Positions 1 through 12,900 of a stretch of DNA of 64,000 nt are shown piece by piece (within the stretch, counting starts at the first letter, position 1; the number at the start of each line of letters is the position of its first letter). A program made the translations under genes and the position numbers. The notes beneath the pieces were generated by a model, which was not told where the DNA came from, searched no databases, and saw nothing but the letters and a program-made list of their open reading frames with translations. The DNA lies in assembly GCA_021234155.1 (NCBI GenBank), contig JAJEKV010000046.1, positions 9,677,012 through 9,741,011 of the forward strand. The letters are read 5' to 3'. The stretch is from Isoetes taiwanensis. Lineage: Eukaryota; Streptophyta; Lycopodiopsida; Isoetales; Isoetaceae.

Positions 1-247
1 ACTTTGGTTAAACCAGCCGCCTTGTATGGCGCACAAGTTTGGGCTCCAAATCTCAGAGACCAATTAAGTTCAAATGACATCCAGCAAACCTTCAGTTCCA
101 CGTGTTATAATGCTGGCAGAATTGCAGCCAAACCTATAAAATTGGAGGCTGATCTCAGCACGTAGTATCTTATTTTCATAGACTAAAATCTTTTGCGGGA
201 CACACCCAAGAAGGCCCGAAGAAGCTCCCCTATTTGGCATTTATATC
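1..247 (+). mobile_element. LINE fragment, C-terminal part of the RT ORF
   Basis: The first reading frame encodes LVKPAALYGAQVW, the segment that follows the reverse-transcriptase core in the LINE at 7130-8570, where the same place reads [10 protein letters not shown]. It is cut at the left window edge. The LTR element at 248-3152 interrupts it. LINE sequence appears to resume after 3157 and to end at the LINE 3' tail near 3391-3437. It is a dead copy and makes no complete product. Confidence 0.65.
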
Positions 248-1260
248 TGTTAGAGTATGATGATGACTGTGCATGCTGAGTCATCACTTGTTGCTGACAT
301 GGCACTCTATATTAGCCATAGTCACGCCTCATTCTGGGGAGTTCACTCTCTAGGAGCTAGTAGGTGCTTACGCTTCTGTCCTTGTCTTTCCTCCATCCTT
401 CTATATTTCCTCATAGGCATATCATGGTTAGAGCCTATCTGAAGGGGAGGTTAGCATGTTCGATCACGGTTGATCTTCAAAATTCTCAGTGAGTTTTTGA
501 TTTGGAAGCTAAGCTCTCAAAGGCTTGGTCAGTTTTGACACAGATTTTATGAGAAATCTTGGTATAGATGTTCTAAGAAATCTGGTGTGGATTGAACCAG
601 TGAATTTTCGAGTCAATTTCTTGGCAAGATTTCTTGCAAGATCAATTGGGCTGCAACTGGAGCAAAGCTCTGAATGAGCGTTGCTGCATTGTGTGGATTT
701 GGTGCGGATCTACACCACAAGGTTGAAGAAGGATCGGTCGGTTTGCTCGGATCTGGAGCTTGCGGGCCGGATCTTGTCGGATTGTGGCATATGGCAAATC
801 GACAGTGTCGGAAAAATATTGCATGCGGAGTTATTTTTGGCTGGATGAATCAAAAAAAAAATTGTTGTTCCGCAGTTATTTTTGGCTGGGTGAATCCTTT
901 GCGGATTTGGTCGGATAAGGGCCACACTTGGAGGAACGGCACCGAATTTAGAACTTGGAGCCAGATTTGGCTCTGGATTTGAAGTTGGATCTGGCTTGCG
1001 GCACACTTCTTGCGGATCTCAAGTTTGCTGTGCCGGATCTCAAGTTTGAGGCTAGGATCTGGGCTTTATGGGCAGTTGGCTCAAGATTTGCATCTTTTGT
1101 TTGGGAGGACTTATAGTTTTTGCTAGCATTTGTGCAATTATTTGCACGGTTATTGATAATCAAAAGCACATAGATCAATAGTAGGACTGTATGCTGGGTG
1201 GATCTATGGACCTCTAACCGGGCAGATGCCATCAGCATATGATTGGGCTTCATTTGAGTT

Positions 1261-1672
1261 CTTAGCGCATGAAAATTATTCTAGCTGGCAAATTTTCATG
1301 CATACAAGCTTCTTTACTCCTATGGACAGGAACATTTGGATATTGTTCTTGGGAAGCATATACGGTTAGATGCAGAAGACAAGCACAAGTTTGATGCAGT
1401 AGATGAAATTGCTTTGAGCACTATTCGCTATGGCAATTGATAAAGAAATACATCCTTGGGTATTAGATGTGTTCTCTAGTTCTAAGGAACTATGGGATTC
1501 CTTGCAGTTTAAATTTGAAATAGATGCAGTTATGGCAACCATGATAGCTGACACAGATGTTCATCAAGAAGATATTCCTGATACATTTCCCCCGATGATT
1601 ATAAAATTGTGGAAAACATTTGGAGGATGCGCCAAGCTGCTTGGATCAAACAGAGCATACTATGTCCAATGA
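1261..1672 (+). pseudogene. Copia-type gag remnant in the LTR element
   Basis: Broken frames read like the N-terminal gag (UBN2-like) of Copia elements: a YSSWQIFMHTSF-like start near 1272, then IDKEIHPWVLDVF and SSKELWDSLQFKFE near 1435-1520. Family gags carry 'YxxW...' followed by 'A...W..L...F'. The frame is interrupted several times, so no capsid protein is expected. Confidence 0.55.
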
Positions 1673-2944
1673 AGATAATGGCAGACGATATTAGTCCATC
1701 TTCTATGATCCAAACTTCATTCGATTATATGTAGATTATGCTGTAACAGAGATGCTCTTGGAGTCTTCATCACTATATATTGCTCCTGTACCTGCTCTGC
1801 AGGGTGCACTGATTCAGGATATTTGCAATGAGATAGAAGACAAGCACATGGTAGTCTCATGTGAATGGAGTGCTGATTTTTCTGAACAAGATATACTTTC
1901 TGATCTTATCATGGACACAGCTCCTGATGTATCCTCTAGGGTATAGGTGAGCTGCATGTTTTGAAAATGACCACAAGCTTACATTGCAAAGTGCTTCAGA
2001 TGCTCTCACTAGTTTATGTCTCCTAGAAGATCATGTACAGCAAGGTCAAAATAATTCATATATGGAAACAGTTGCACCTACAGACTTAGAACAAGACCAA
2101 GATGTTATAGTTGAATCTGAACAAGATGATTTGCATGTGGCTTGTCTGCAAATGAGCATAGGGATGAAATATTTGAGCATCAATGATGGGATACTGCAGA
2201 TTTCAAAGATGAGTTGGTTCTTCAACTTCCTTGGATGGATATATATGAGCAGAATGCTGTTTTTAGTTCCATAATCACCAAGGTTAGTAAACATGAAGTC
2301 GATTTTCCACTTTTATATTCATCTACATATTCCATTTGCTTGCACTTATGATGGGAAGGTGGAGGATCATTCTAACTTGGATGACTGTTTGGGGTATATT
2401 TCTTACCCTGGTATTGGAGGATTCACCAATAGGCTAAAGGTAAATTACAGATGCTTGCATGTGAGAAATCAGGTATTAATTATTCTTGATATATATGACC
2501 ATACAAGTCACTCTACTGATAGTCTACCAGAGCAGTTTGTTTCAGTGGATCAATCTGAATCTTCAAACAATAATTCATTGGATTTGTATGATACTGATAT
2601 GATTGGAAGATTGTCAGATGTGATTTGTGAGTTCTACCATAGCACTGAATCAGATTTTTGAGAAAGGTATATGCACTGCAGAATATATATATTGTTGATA
2701 TGGGTTATCAGTCCCATGCTGGATCTTATATCAGTAGTATGAATGTCTACATCACAAAGACATATAGAATGGTACATTAGGCAGAAAAATAATGGTTTTA
2801 AAACCAAGTTTCAGTGGCATCCATGGTTACTTATGTGGTTGAGCTTGCTTTATATGCTGAATTTTAGGACATGTAACATCTCAGGGGATGTTAGTCCTAG
2901 GATTTATAGTTTTTTTTTTTCAGCCACAGACGTCATCAGGGGGA

Positions 2945-3152
2945 TGTTAGAGCTATGATGATGACTGTGCATGCTGAGTCATCACTTGTTGCTGACATGG
3001 CAGTTTGGGCTCTATATTAGCCATAGTCAAATGACATCCAGCAAACCTTCATTCTGTTATAATGGGAGTTCACCAAACCTCTAGGAGCTAGTAGGTGCTT
3101 ACGCTTCTGTCCTTGTCTTTCCTCCATCCTTCAGGATTTCCTCAGGCTATCA
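2945..3152 (+). repeat. 3' LTR with foreign inserted patches
   Basis: It pairs with the LTR at 248-424 but is 31 bp longer. The extra bases match, in order, sequence at 36-135 outside the element: an 11-base patch at 3002-3012, 25 bases at 3027-3051, 10 bases at 3055-3064 and 8 bases at 3073-3080. Confidence 0.85.
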
Positions 3153-3266
3153 ATATCATCTCCCAAGCATGGCTCCACATGAAATCTTTCCAATAGAAGA
3201 TAAGGCCACTAGGTCCGTACAAGGTATCCCAGCATTTTTTTCAGTCCCTTATCCCAGCATTTTTCC

Positions 3267-3611
3267 AGTCCCTTAAAAAGGACGCTTAGATGAACCAGTC
3301 ATGATGTAGATTTTATCTTTCTAATTACTTGCTAGAACTTAAAATCTAGGGGGATCTTCCAGATGATGAAGTTTATGTATTTATTTGGTCCCTAAGAGTC
3401 TCCTGTAGACGTTAACAAATCTTCCTTCCTTTCCAAGTGGTGTTTGACTATCATTTTCATCTTTTGCAAAATTAACCTACATTTCCAGTCCCTTAAAAAG
3501 GACGTTTAGATGAACCAGTCATGATGTAGATTTTATCTTTCTAATTACTTGCTAGAACTTAAAATCTAGGGGGATCTTCCAGATGATGAAGTTTATGTAT
3601 TTATTTGGTCC
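3267..3611. repeat. 125-bp direct duplication (3267-3391 and 3487-3611)
   Basis: Two near-identical copies, both running from CCAGTCCCTTAAAAAGGACG to TTTATTTGGTCC, are separated by about 95 bp. The spacer begins with a LINE 3' tail (GTAGACGTTAAC followed by TTCC repeats, 3391-3437). This looks like 3'-UTR sequence of a LINE duplicated around its tail. Confidence 0.8.
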
Positions 3612-3867
3612 AAGTGCTTCTGAAAAATTATTTTCATCTTTTACAAAATTAACCTACATTTCTCTTCCTTTGCAAATGCTTTGACCAAGTGCTTCTGAAA
3701 AAGGAACATGTGTACACATCTTTTTCTCCTGGGTAAGAAGGACAACAATCTAAATGCTTGCATAAGCAGCATCTTTTGAACCCGCATGAAGTTTTGCATG
3801 AAATCACTTAGTAAAGATAAACATCTGGACATAGCATAGCAATGGTAGGGTGGGGGAAGAGAGATAC

Positions 3868-3984
3868 CTTCCATCCATCTTTGAGACGCATTGAATGCTC
3901 CAGAATTACGGTTAAAAAACCAAAGGCAAGATCTTGTATTTCTTGAAGCCTTGCAACTTCCTCCGGCATGGTGCATGGAATCAC
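3868..3984 (-). CDS. BCHC2: BEACH protein exon 6 (last exon visible)
   Basis: 39 codons after CCACAG, ending [16 protein letters not shown]/gtatct. The LEHSMRxKDGWK block follows ISSYE in the family. Intron 5 on its 5' side is about 5.7 kb and full of LTR and LINE debris. I looked for the next conserved block (an EWL-containing segment) on the minus strand at 1-3867 and did not find it, so the gene continues off the left edge or is broken there. Confidence 0.82.
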
Positions 3985-6900
3985 CTGTGGTTTTACATCT
4001 CTCAGTATGAAGGAGTAAGCACAATTCTAATGTCAAGCATTTATCACATACGAAAGTATTATTCTATGTTATGATTTCGAGCAACTTTATGTTTCAAACA
4101 CTTGTCTAAATCCTTCTATAAAGTTATCTTCTAACTGGAAAATCTCCCTTACACCCAACACTCCCCTTAAACCCATGTGGACTAAAAATTTCAGCTTATT
4201 ATGTAGACTAAAAGTTTCAGCTTACTATGACCAGAGATGTGTATCGCTATTTGTTCATGAGCTTGAGCTTGCTCAGAAGTGAATGAGTGACTCAGTGATA
4301 AAAAGCAGCAGCAGCCCAAAAACCAAAGCAAATGGAAATTTCTTTATTCTTCCTTGTTGATATGAGCCACAACAAATGGACAGCTCCCCAAAGAAAAGGA
4401 AACTTCATGATATTAGAAAGGTGACATTGGTGACCTCTAAGAAACTAGAGCTGGCAGCAAACCAGAAACACAAGCCATCCTTACAGAGGAGAAAATATTG
4501 TAGGAATTGAAAAGAGCCAAACCAGAGCAATTGTTGGAGCAGATAAGATGGCAAATGGAACATCTAACTAGGAGCTTTTTTATTTAAGTTTAATTAGATG
4601 TTTTTTAGGAATTGAAATTTAATGCCTTGGAGGCTTTTATCCTCCTTGTCATAATTCTGTATATTTCGGTCTCATAGACCCAACCCTATGGGCCTGCCAT
4701 AGATGCTTAACAAATCTTTCTTTCCCTTGCGCTAAAATTTGACCATTCCCATCTGTTCCCCTTTGGCCAAGGGTTTGGTAAACATATGATTCTGTGTTGA
4801 ACAATAGGTTAAAGCCAGTTGATCGCCAGAAATAGTTCCCTTGCGAAGGAAAGAAGCATGCCAAGGTGTTTGGTTCTAGCATGCAATACTGGAATTTGTA
4901 CTCTGATTCTCAGTGTAAAGTTGTGGCTTCTGTATTGGAACACTGAGATCTTTCAACAACTTCCTGAGCCACATTGCTTCCTGCACCCCTGCTGAAAGAG
5001 CTTTAAAATCAGCCTCAGCAGCGCTGATGAAGACTGTGGATTGCCGTCTAGACATCCAATTGAACACATTGTTAGACCCATGATGATGTCACAGTGCTGA
5101 CCTGTCACTACACGCCTGTTGCTGACGTGACACTCTCATATAAGCCACAGTCAAGCAGTTACGTAGTTAGCATATTTCCTAGTTTCTAAGCATCTATCCT
5201 TGTGTTGCTTTCTTTCACCATGTATACATTCATATGTGTTCATGGTATCAGAGGAGTCGGATTGGTGTTGCCTTTGTAGCAAACCAATTTTCGCCCATTT
5301 TTAGACCAGTCTTGAAGAGCTCTTGCTATTTTTGGCAAAATTCTGTCACAGTGGCTTTTGAAAGGTATCCAAATCTCGGCAAAATTTTGCAGATCTTAGT
5401 GTTTCTCTCAGCAATCTAGCCGTTTCTCATAAGGAAAAGCTTTAGATCCATTCATCTTTAGATTTCTTGACAAAATTGGGCCTGGTTTTGTGTCTTGTTG
5501 GGATTATATCTGGTGATCTCAATCACAGGCTATTTTTGTTTCTAACCAATTCGATTTGGTCATGGCTACCATGCATTCTTGGAAGTTTGTAGCAGCAAGT
5601 TTGCTTGATGGTGAGAATTATTACTCTTGGAGAGACAATTTAAACATCAATTTTCAGTTAAATGATCTAGGAGATGCGCTGCTGCCTACATGGTCTCCTG
5701 CTACTCCAGAAGAGAAAAAGAATGATAATCTTGCACTGTATATGTTGAGGGCTACTGTTTCAGATGCATTTAAGAGAGATCTTAGAGGCATTCTCAGTTT
5801 TAAAGAGGCCCTTCTCTTTCTTAAGCAAACTTGTGTACAAGCAGGAACTGGTCAACATTAGCAATCAAGGGTAAGATGAATAGCCTCAGATTGCAAGATT
5901 GTGGCAATGTGAAGGATTATCTAGAGCAGTTGCAAGGAGAAATTATATGGAGCTGGTGGAACTATTGATGACCGACTTTGATCATGTATGCGTTGCAAGG
6001 ATTATCTAGGGATTACAAGAGTATTTCTGATCATTGTAAGTTGAAGGTCATTACTGGGGACCATTCTCCTCTCCTCTTTTGCCTCAAAACGTGTTTTGAG
6101 TTGGACACAAACTTGCCCCAAGAACCACCTTACTTCCATTTTGAGTTTGACCACTCTCTTGATCTCATCTATAATATTGAGCTTGATATACGATTGAGGG
6201 ACATTGATATGGCACAAGCTCGGGGGAGTGGCTCAGATGACTTTCAGTGATGCAAAGGAATTAATATTAGAGTTAAAGAACATGAATTGAGGGATAATTT
6301 CATAGTCTTTGAAATGCTTGAGTTTAAAACTAAATATAACTTGATAGTCAAGCCTTAGCTAATCAAATCTGCCTTAGACATCTTAATAACTATTTAAAGC
6401 AACGAAATTGTTAAAACGAAATACAAAGCAGAAGTTACAGTAGAAAGAAAGAAAGAAAGAAAGATTTATTAACGTCTACGTAAGACCCGAAGGGTCTATG
6501 AGAAAAGGATGGACGAATCCGGAATTGGCTCCAGTGCAAACGTAACTGGCCGGAAATGCTGGATCATAATAGGAGGGAGCTGGATTTAGTTAAAAGGCAA
6601 AGGTAAACCCAGAATTAGATATGAAAAGACCTTTTAGGATGATAAAAATAACAATCGATCTCCTTAGAGAGGGGACTCCCAGAGCTGTTTGTATGCTGTA
6701 GAAGGCATGATTGCTAACTCTGTAGTAGTTACGATAGCTGAATGTTGTTTCAGTGCCCTTCCTCAGTTTTGGAGTATTCCAGAGAATCCCAGAGAGGCTA
6801 TCCGGTTGGTTAGCAGACTCTCAGAATTGGGAAGAGCCTGAGCCAAGTTTTTGCAGTGTTCGCAAGTCTGAGCCCGGTTGGGTGGTGAATTTGTGCCAGA

Positions 6901-9900
6901 GGACCATTATTCTTCTGATCTAAAGCTGTTTTGCTTAACCCTGTTTGCTAGTTTTGCAGGAGATAAGACCGATTCATATCAAACATCCATATCTTTCAAA
7001 ATGTGGAAGAAAAGGCCACGTTGCTCACATCTGCCGTACACCAAGCCTGCATAAACACTTTCCCACACAAGCTTTGCTCCTTCCGTAAACAGCGTGCACA
7101 TATGCCCCAAAACACTTGATATGACAAGAACGCAAAAATCTTCACAAGCAGCTCAAGGAAGAGTTGGCATCCTGCTCTTCTACAACTATTGCGACTAAGA
7201 AAGCATACAAAAAGCTGATCCGCATGAAAAAAAAAGAATATATAAAGCAGGTGAGGGAAGACATGCTTAACATGCTGTACAGTAATAAATCTGATAAATT
7301 TTGGCAGAAGCTTCATGCTAAGAAATCTGATTTCCCCTTAAAGACCCAAAAGTGTGGACCACTTATGCTCGAGCACTCCTAAATGTGGGAAAAGCAGATT
7401 TGCTTGACATTGGATTGCAGCCCCGGCCCCAATCCTCCTCTCTTTTCTCCACTTCCCTTATCCAAGAAGCTATAAGCAAATTGAACACTGGAAAAGCAAA
7501 AGATTGTGAGGATCTGCAGGCTGAATTTCTCTGATCGATGGAATGGATACCCTTGCGCCTATAGTGGCAGCTTTATTCAATGCGATAATATGCTCAAGCT
7601 TTCCAAAACCATGGACCATTAATATCATCAAGCCAATTATTAAGGCTGGAGACCCAATAAATCCAAACAACTACCGCCTTATAATGATTGGACATGTCAT
7701 GGCAAGATTATATGGATGTGCATTGGACTTGATTATCAGTGAACACGCGGAGATAAATCTCCTTATAGCAAAGGGGCAGGCCGGTTTCAGAAGAAATTTC
7801 TCAACAATAAATCGTATCTTTACCTTGCAGTCTATCATTGAGGAAGCTAACGCAAAGAAAACAAAAGTTTATTGCTGCTTTGTGGATTTCTGCAAAGCCT
7901 TTGATACAGTCCCTTGGAACTGCCTAGTTCATAGACATACTAAACTGGGATTCTCGCATCAAGTCATATGGGTCGTTTTGATGCTCTATGAAAATGTTTT
8001 GAGAAGAATTAAAGTGCCCGGGGGCTACTCGAATGACATAAGCAGCACAATTGGGGTTAAACAGGACTGTCCCTTATCCCCTACACTCTTTGGTTTGTAC
8101 ATTGACGAGTTGGAAAATTCCGTAGCAGTGCTTGGAGGTGATGGGTCTGCTTTAGCTGATGAATGCATATCCATCCTTCTATATGCAGATGATGTGGTAC
8201 TTATATCCTCTTCTCCTGAAGGCCTTCAGCATCATTTATTGGCACTTGAGAAATTTTGCGCTCAAGGAGAGCTTAAAGTGAACTTGGACAAAACAAAAGT
8301 AATGGTTTTCAACACATCACGTACTTTGCATGCATCGTAGTACCTTCTTTTTCATAAATCAACAAGTGGAAGTGGTCTCTTATTATACTTACTTGGGTGT
8401 GCATATGAAAGACTCACAAAGGGATATGCCTCGATTGCAATGCTAGAAAAGAAATGTTTCAAAGCGGATTTTCAGGATGTCCCAGCAAAGCTTCATCTTT
8501 TCAATACCTTAGTTAGACCAGCTGCTCTATACGGAGCTTTGATGTGGGGGATGGACATGACAGTTCTTTTTTTATTTCAGCAGGAGTAAGTGGATTCCAA
8601 GATTTATCCAACACTTCACCCAAATCCTTCAATTAAGGTGAGTTTGAAGAGCATCTCTCCATGTAAAATAATTGTCAGCATCAAGGACTGAATGTTGGAA
8701 ATATTTCCAGGGTTCAGTACTGGCTGCCATTGTGATTGCTCAAAACAAATTCGTGCTGGAAATAACTGTGTGCCTGAATCTGAACAAGTACACCAGGAGG
8801 ACGACTCCAAGCACTCAGATCTGGAAGAAATCTCTTTAGAATATGGAGTTGGGCAATTGTGGAAACTCAGATCTGACAATGCTCTGCCTCAAAGATGGGC
8901 TGCTGTAGCAAGAAATGAAAACACCTGATAATTCCTGCTCAGAGGTTGCAATCCCTGCAAATTCTCATGATTCTTGCAAAACTAGCAAGAATCACCTGTG
9001 AAATCTTCTGATGCAGAAGCCTCAGCAAGGTCCGCTCAAGGTGACGGAATCCTCTCTCCAGTTAATCAATCGGGAAAAAAAAAAATTAGAGAGAGCTCAC
9101 TCCTTCCTCCAAGCCCGCTCTGATACCATGAATAATCTCTATGACTGAAAAGTGAATTGAAGGAATAGAGAAAGACACGGAAGGCGGCGTCTACGCATGC
9201 AAAAGAAGAAGTGAAGAAGACTAAAAACATATATCTGCACTGATAATTCGGGAAGCCAAGCCTTTTGGGAAAGGTCTGAAACAGTACAGGGAAAAGATGA
9301 TTCGTGCATAAAATTGAAAAACTCCTTGATAGCCTTCAGCGCTACTGTAGAAGATAAAGCTTGACTTGTCTACCTGAAATCAATTGTCTGTTTAAATCCA
9401 AACCGTTGCATAAGCCAGAGTTCCATTATCTTGAATAAACCAGAGAAGATGCTCCAGCTGGATTTCTATTGGATTCTCGGGATTGATGGGGCCGAAGAAT
9501 GCCTGTCAAGCCTGAACCCAGTTGTGTGTATCGAATTTGTGCCAATCGAGCCAGTTTAAGTGGTTGTTTAATTGTTTTTACTTCACACAGTTTGTTGACT
9601 TTGCAGAAGCCAGGATAACTCATATCAATCCTGGTCATATTCTATGGCATAAACAAACTAGCAACAATTATCCTAACCTCATATGAAGAAATGAGCACTT
9701 CAAGAAGCCATTCTGGCCATTCTGGCATCTCCACTAATTGCATCCTGTTCTCCAAGCGTGAACAGGCTAGTAGAAAAATGTCCTGAAAGCAAGAATTAAT
9801 TCACATTAAACATAGACTCAATCCAGATTCTTCTTTTTACTTCAATTGCCTTTCTATGGACTAAAAGATATCATGCACTGTGTGGGGAAAAGTACATGCA

Positions 9901-12900
9901 ATACTAAATGAAGGCAAGGAAAACCGTCAATCAAGAAGAGGGCCTCAATTTGGTATTCATTAATTGTTCTACCATGACGCCAAAACACTAATTTTTTTAT
10001 CAGTATTCATAAGATAAGGGGGACACATTTCAAAGCTTGAAGTTGGAAATTGAACCATCCTCGATTTGCTATGCAAGGTAAGCTTAAGCAATTAAGTTGA
10101 CAAAAAACAGCTAAAATTCTAAACAGAAAAGTGACTGCACTTGGAGAGCCCGATGTTGTAACTCTGATGAAGCATAAGGAAGTGAACGAAGTAGTGCCAG
10201 CAGTAGTTGATTATGCTCAAAACGATGGATTGAGTCAAATATAACAAGCCGATCTTCAGAAAACAGTGTGCCCACCTGTAATTATTCCATTATCTACTGT
10301 TAGACAATATGCTTAATGTTGCTATAGATGTTCTTGATGCTTAATGACAATATAGAACTGGCATGGAATAGTTGCATAGAAATTTGATAAGATATAATTT
10401 TGCATATTTAATATTCAACAACTCTATGGACTTGTAGCAAGCGCAACTTTAAAATCAATAATGAGTGAATGCATTGAATGAACTTGGATTGGGATGGAAT
10501 TAAATGCAAATGCTTTTGTCTTGTATAAGTGTTTGAGGCTGAAAGTTCCCTAGCTGTGGCGGATTTCAATTGGCTTTGCAACAAGCCAAGGCTCATTCGA
10601 ATCGACGAAACAATTCAGGAAATCGGACAATTCTTGCAGATTGCCCATTCACAGACCGTTTTTTGATAAAATCTTCAAGTTTCTGCTATGGATTTGTCTT
10701 ATCTTGAAATTTCCTTAGTCAGCAAGCCGGCTTAGCTATGGTAAAGCTAGGGAGGGAGGCAATGAAACCTAAGACGCACTTCATAATATACTGGGCATGT
10801 AAAAATAAAGTGTCCTCAGACTCAATTGCATTCAAATAATGTTTTCCTTCGTTTCACCGAATAGAAGGAAAACATAATTCTTGAACTACGATGTAGTTAG
10901 GCGTTAGTTAGGTTGGCAGTTTCCCAGCCCTATTTAGTTTCTTGCACGTCCATTTCCTGCTTCATCAGCCTCCTAGCATCTCCTTCATCTTTTCCTACGG
11001 TCAGGCCCACCCCCCCACCCTTCCTTGCATGATTAGCTTGTTGGTAAACTAACATTCGGTTTGAAGGCCTAGTGCCTGTTTTGGGGCTGAGAGCCTGGTG
11101 GGGCCTTGGTGCCTGGTTGAGGCCGGTGTGCCTAGTGGAAGGCTTGGTGCCTAGTTGGAAGCCTTGGTCGCTGGATGGCCTGGGTGGCCTTTGGTTGGTC
11201 TTTTTTGTGTATGCAGGGTTTAGCGTGGCTGTTTGGAAGAGAGCTTTGGATTCGAAGCACAAGATGAAGATCTATGGAGAAGACAATTCAAACATGTTTC
11301 GTCTTTGGCAACTTCATTGCTGTAATGTACTTTCACCCAATAAGGCTAGTCAGCATGAGGGTACAAGATCTATTATGTTTTGGACCTAGCATTGGTTAGT
11401 GATCCCATTATTGTTCGGGTTTTTCCTCGAAAACCCGAAAGGGCGAAGTTTTTTAATCCCGGCCATAATGGTTTCACTAGCTTGCATTTGATGTACTCTA
11501 TTGTTGTTTAGTGGAGATGCCCAGAGCATTCATTATAATGACATAACCTGCAAATCCTCTTCGTGCGCTCGACCTTAGGTCTTGCTGCACGGCCAGCCTC
11601 AATCTCAAGCTGATGGGTTGAGACCATGAGCTGCCTAATAGCATGTCTCACCTTATGTGCTAGGTGAATATTTAAATACCCTAAGTGCTGAATGAAACCA
11701 TCTTCATTGATCTCAAGAAAACAACCTTTATAAAATTGCAGAGCAGCTCACCTGGAGTCAGCCATGTCCTTGATGCATATAAATATTCCAAATCGTGTCG
11801 GATCAACTGGTTCATGCTCTTTAAAATTTCTTTTTAGCTCCAGGTTTTACAGCATTATTGACTGCAGCCATGTTATAATGAAAAGGAGCAGCCACCTCCG
11901 ATGCCTTTGAAAGCCAACATTCTTTGACTCTTTTTTTATCCAATCTTTTTGAAGTCTTAAAAGCAATCCATAGAAGTCTGCTTTGACCTTTCCAAGGTCC
12001 CAAGCTGGTTCAATTATACTAGTGGGATGCTGCGTCGAGTTGCAAAAGAGTTGCCGAAAATTCAGCTCGCATCATTGGATGTGGCACAAATGCTTTACCA
12101 ATAATTATTTGAATAAAAATATACATTTGAAGCCTCTCTATTTGAGCCCGTTCTTTGGTGTCATGTCCATCCCCCACATCAAGGCTCCACATAAAGCAGC
12201 TGGTCTAACCAAAGCATTAAAAAGATGAAGCTTTGCTGGGACATCCTGAAAATCCAATTGGAAAACATTTTCTTTCAAGCGAAACATGTCCTTTTCTGAG
12301 CCTTGCATATGCTGCAGCTTTCATATTGAAGAGACCCTTGAATTGCAGACCCAAGTATGTATATTGAGAGACCACCTTCACTGGCTGATCCGTAAAGAAG
12401 AAGGAGCTGCGCTTCATGCAGGCTCGTGTTGTGTTGAATCACCTTTGTTTCGTCCAGGAAGTTCTCTTTGCACACAGAATTCCTCAAGTGGCAAGAAGTG
12501 ATGTTGAGGGCCTTCAGGGGAAGAGGATATATCATCCGCATAAAGATAGATGAATGTTCACTCCTCAGTTAAAGTAGACCCGTCACGTTTAAGTGCTGCT
12601 AAAAATCTTCTAGCCTGTCAATGTAACAGACCAAAAAGCGTAGGGGATAAGGGGCACCCTGTTTGATCCTGTTTGACCCCTATTGTACTCTCGGGCCTTA
12701 GTTTACAGAATCAGGAAAAAAGGTGAACGTGGATCACAAGGGGAAAGCAGGTCTTTTCAAATCAGAATTATTGGGAATCATTCCCATATTGAAAAAAAAT
12801 GAAGCAGCAAGATTCCTATGGGTGCAGATACGGACATCCCCAGTAGATTGCATTTATGTTACTCCCACTACTCCCCCCCAGAACTCAGATTATGCTGATG

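Larger units (their letters stand above)
248..3152 (+). mobile_element. Non-autonomous LTR retrotransposon (gag/protease remnant), TSD ATATC
   Basis: The 5' LTR (248-424) and 3' LTR (2945-3152) both start TGTTAGAG and end ATCA. The target-site duplication ATATC is present at 243-247 and 3153-3157. The primer site TGGTTAGAGCC starts at 425, one change from the initiator tRNA-Met complement. A purine tract AGGGGGA precedes the 3' LTR. The interior keeps a gag-like stretch (1261-1672) and, near 2209-2310, a DELVLQLPWMDI segment that resembles the ILGxPWL end of retropepsins. No integrase or reverse transcriptase is seen, so it resembles a gag-only (TR-GAG) element that depends on a partner. It sits inside a LINE. 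Confidence 0.85.

Noticed and set aside
1-3867. Further BEACH exons to the left
   Set aside because: The conserved blocks expected after [12 protein letters not shown] were looked for on the minus strand and not found.
3641-4036. Single open frame covering the region on the minus strand
   Set aside because: The long frame is out of register. The conserved reading is in another frame and is limited to BEACH exon 6 at 3868-3984.
12217-12541. Host gene on the minus strand
   Set aside because: YADD and flanking blocks show LINE reverse transcriptase.
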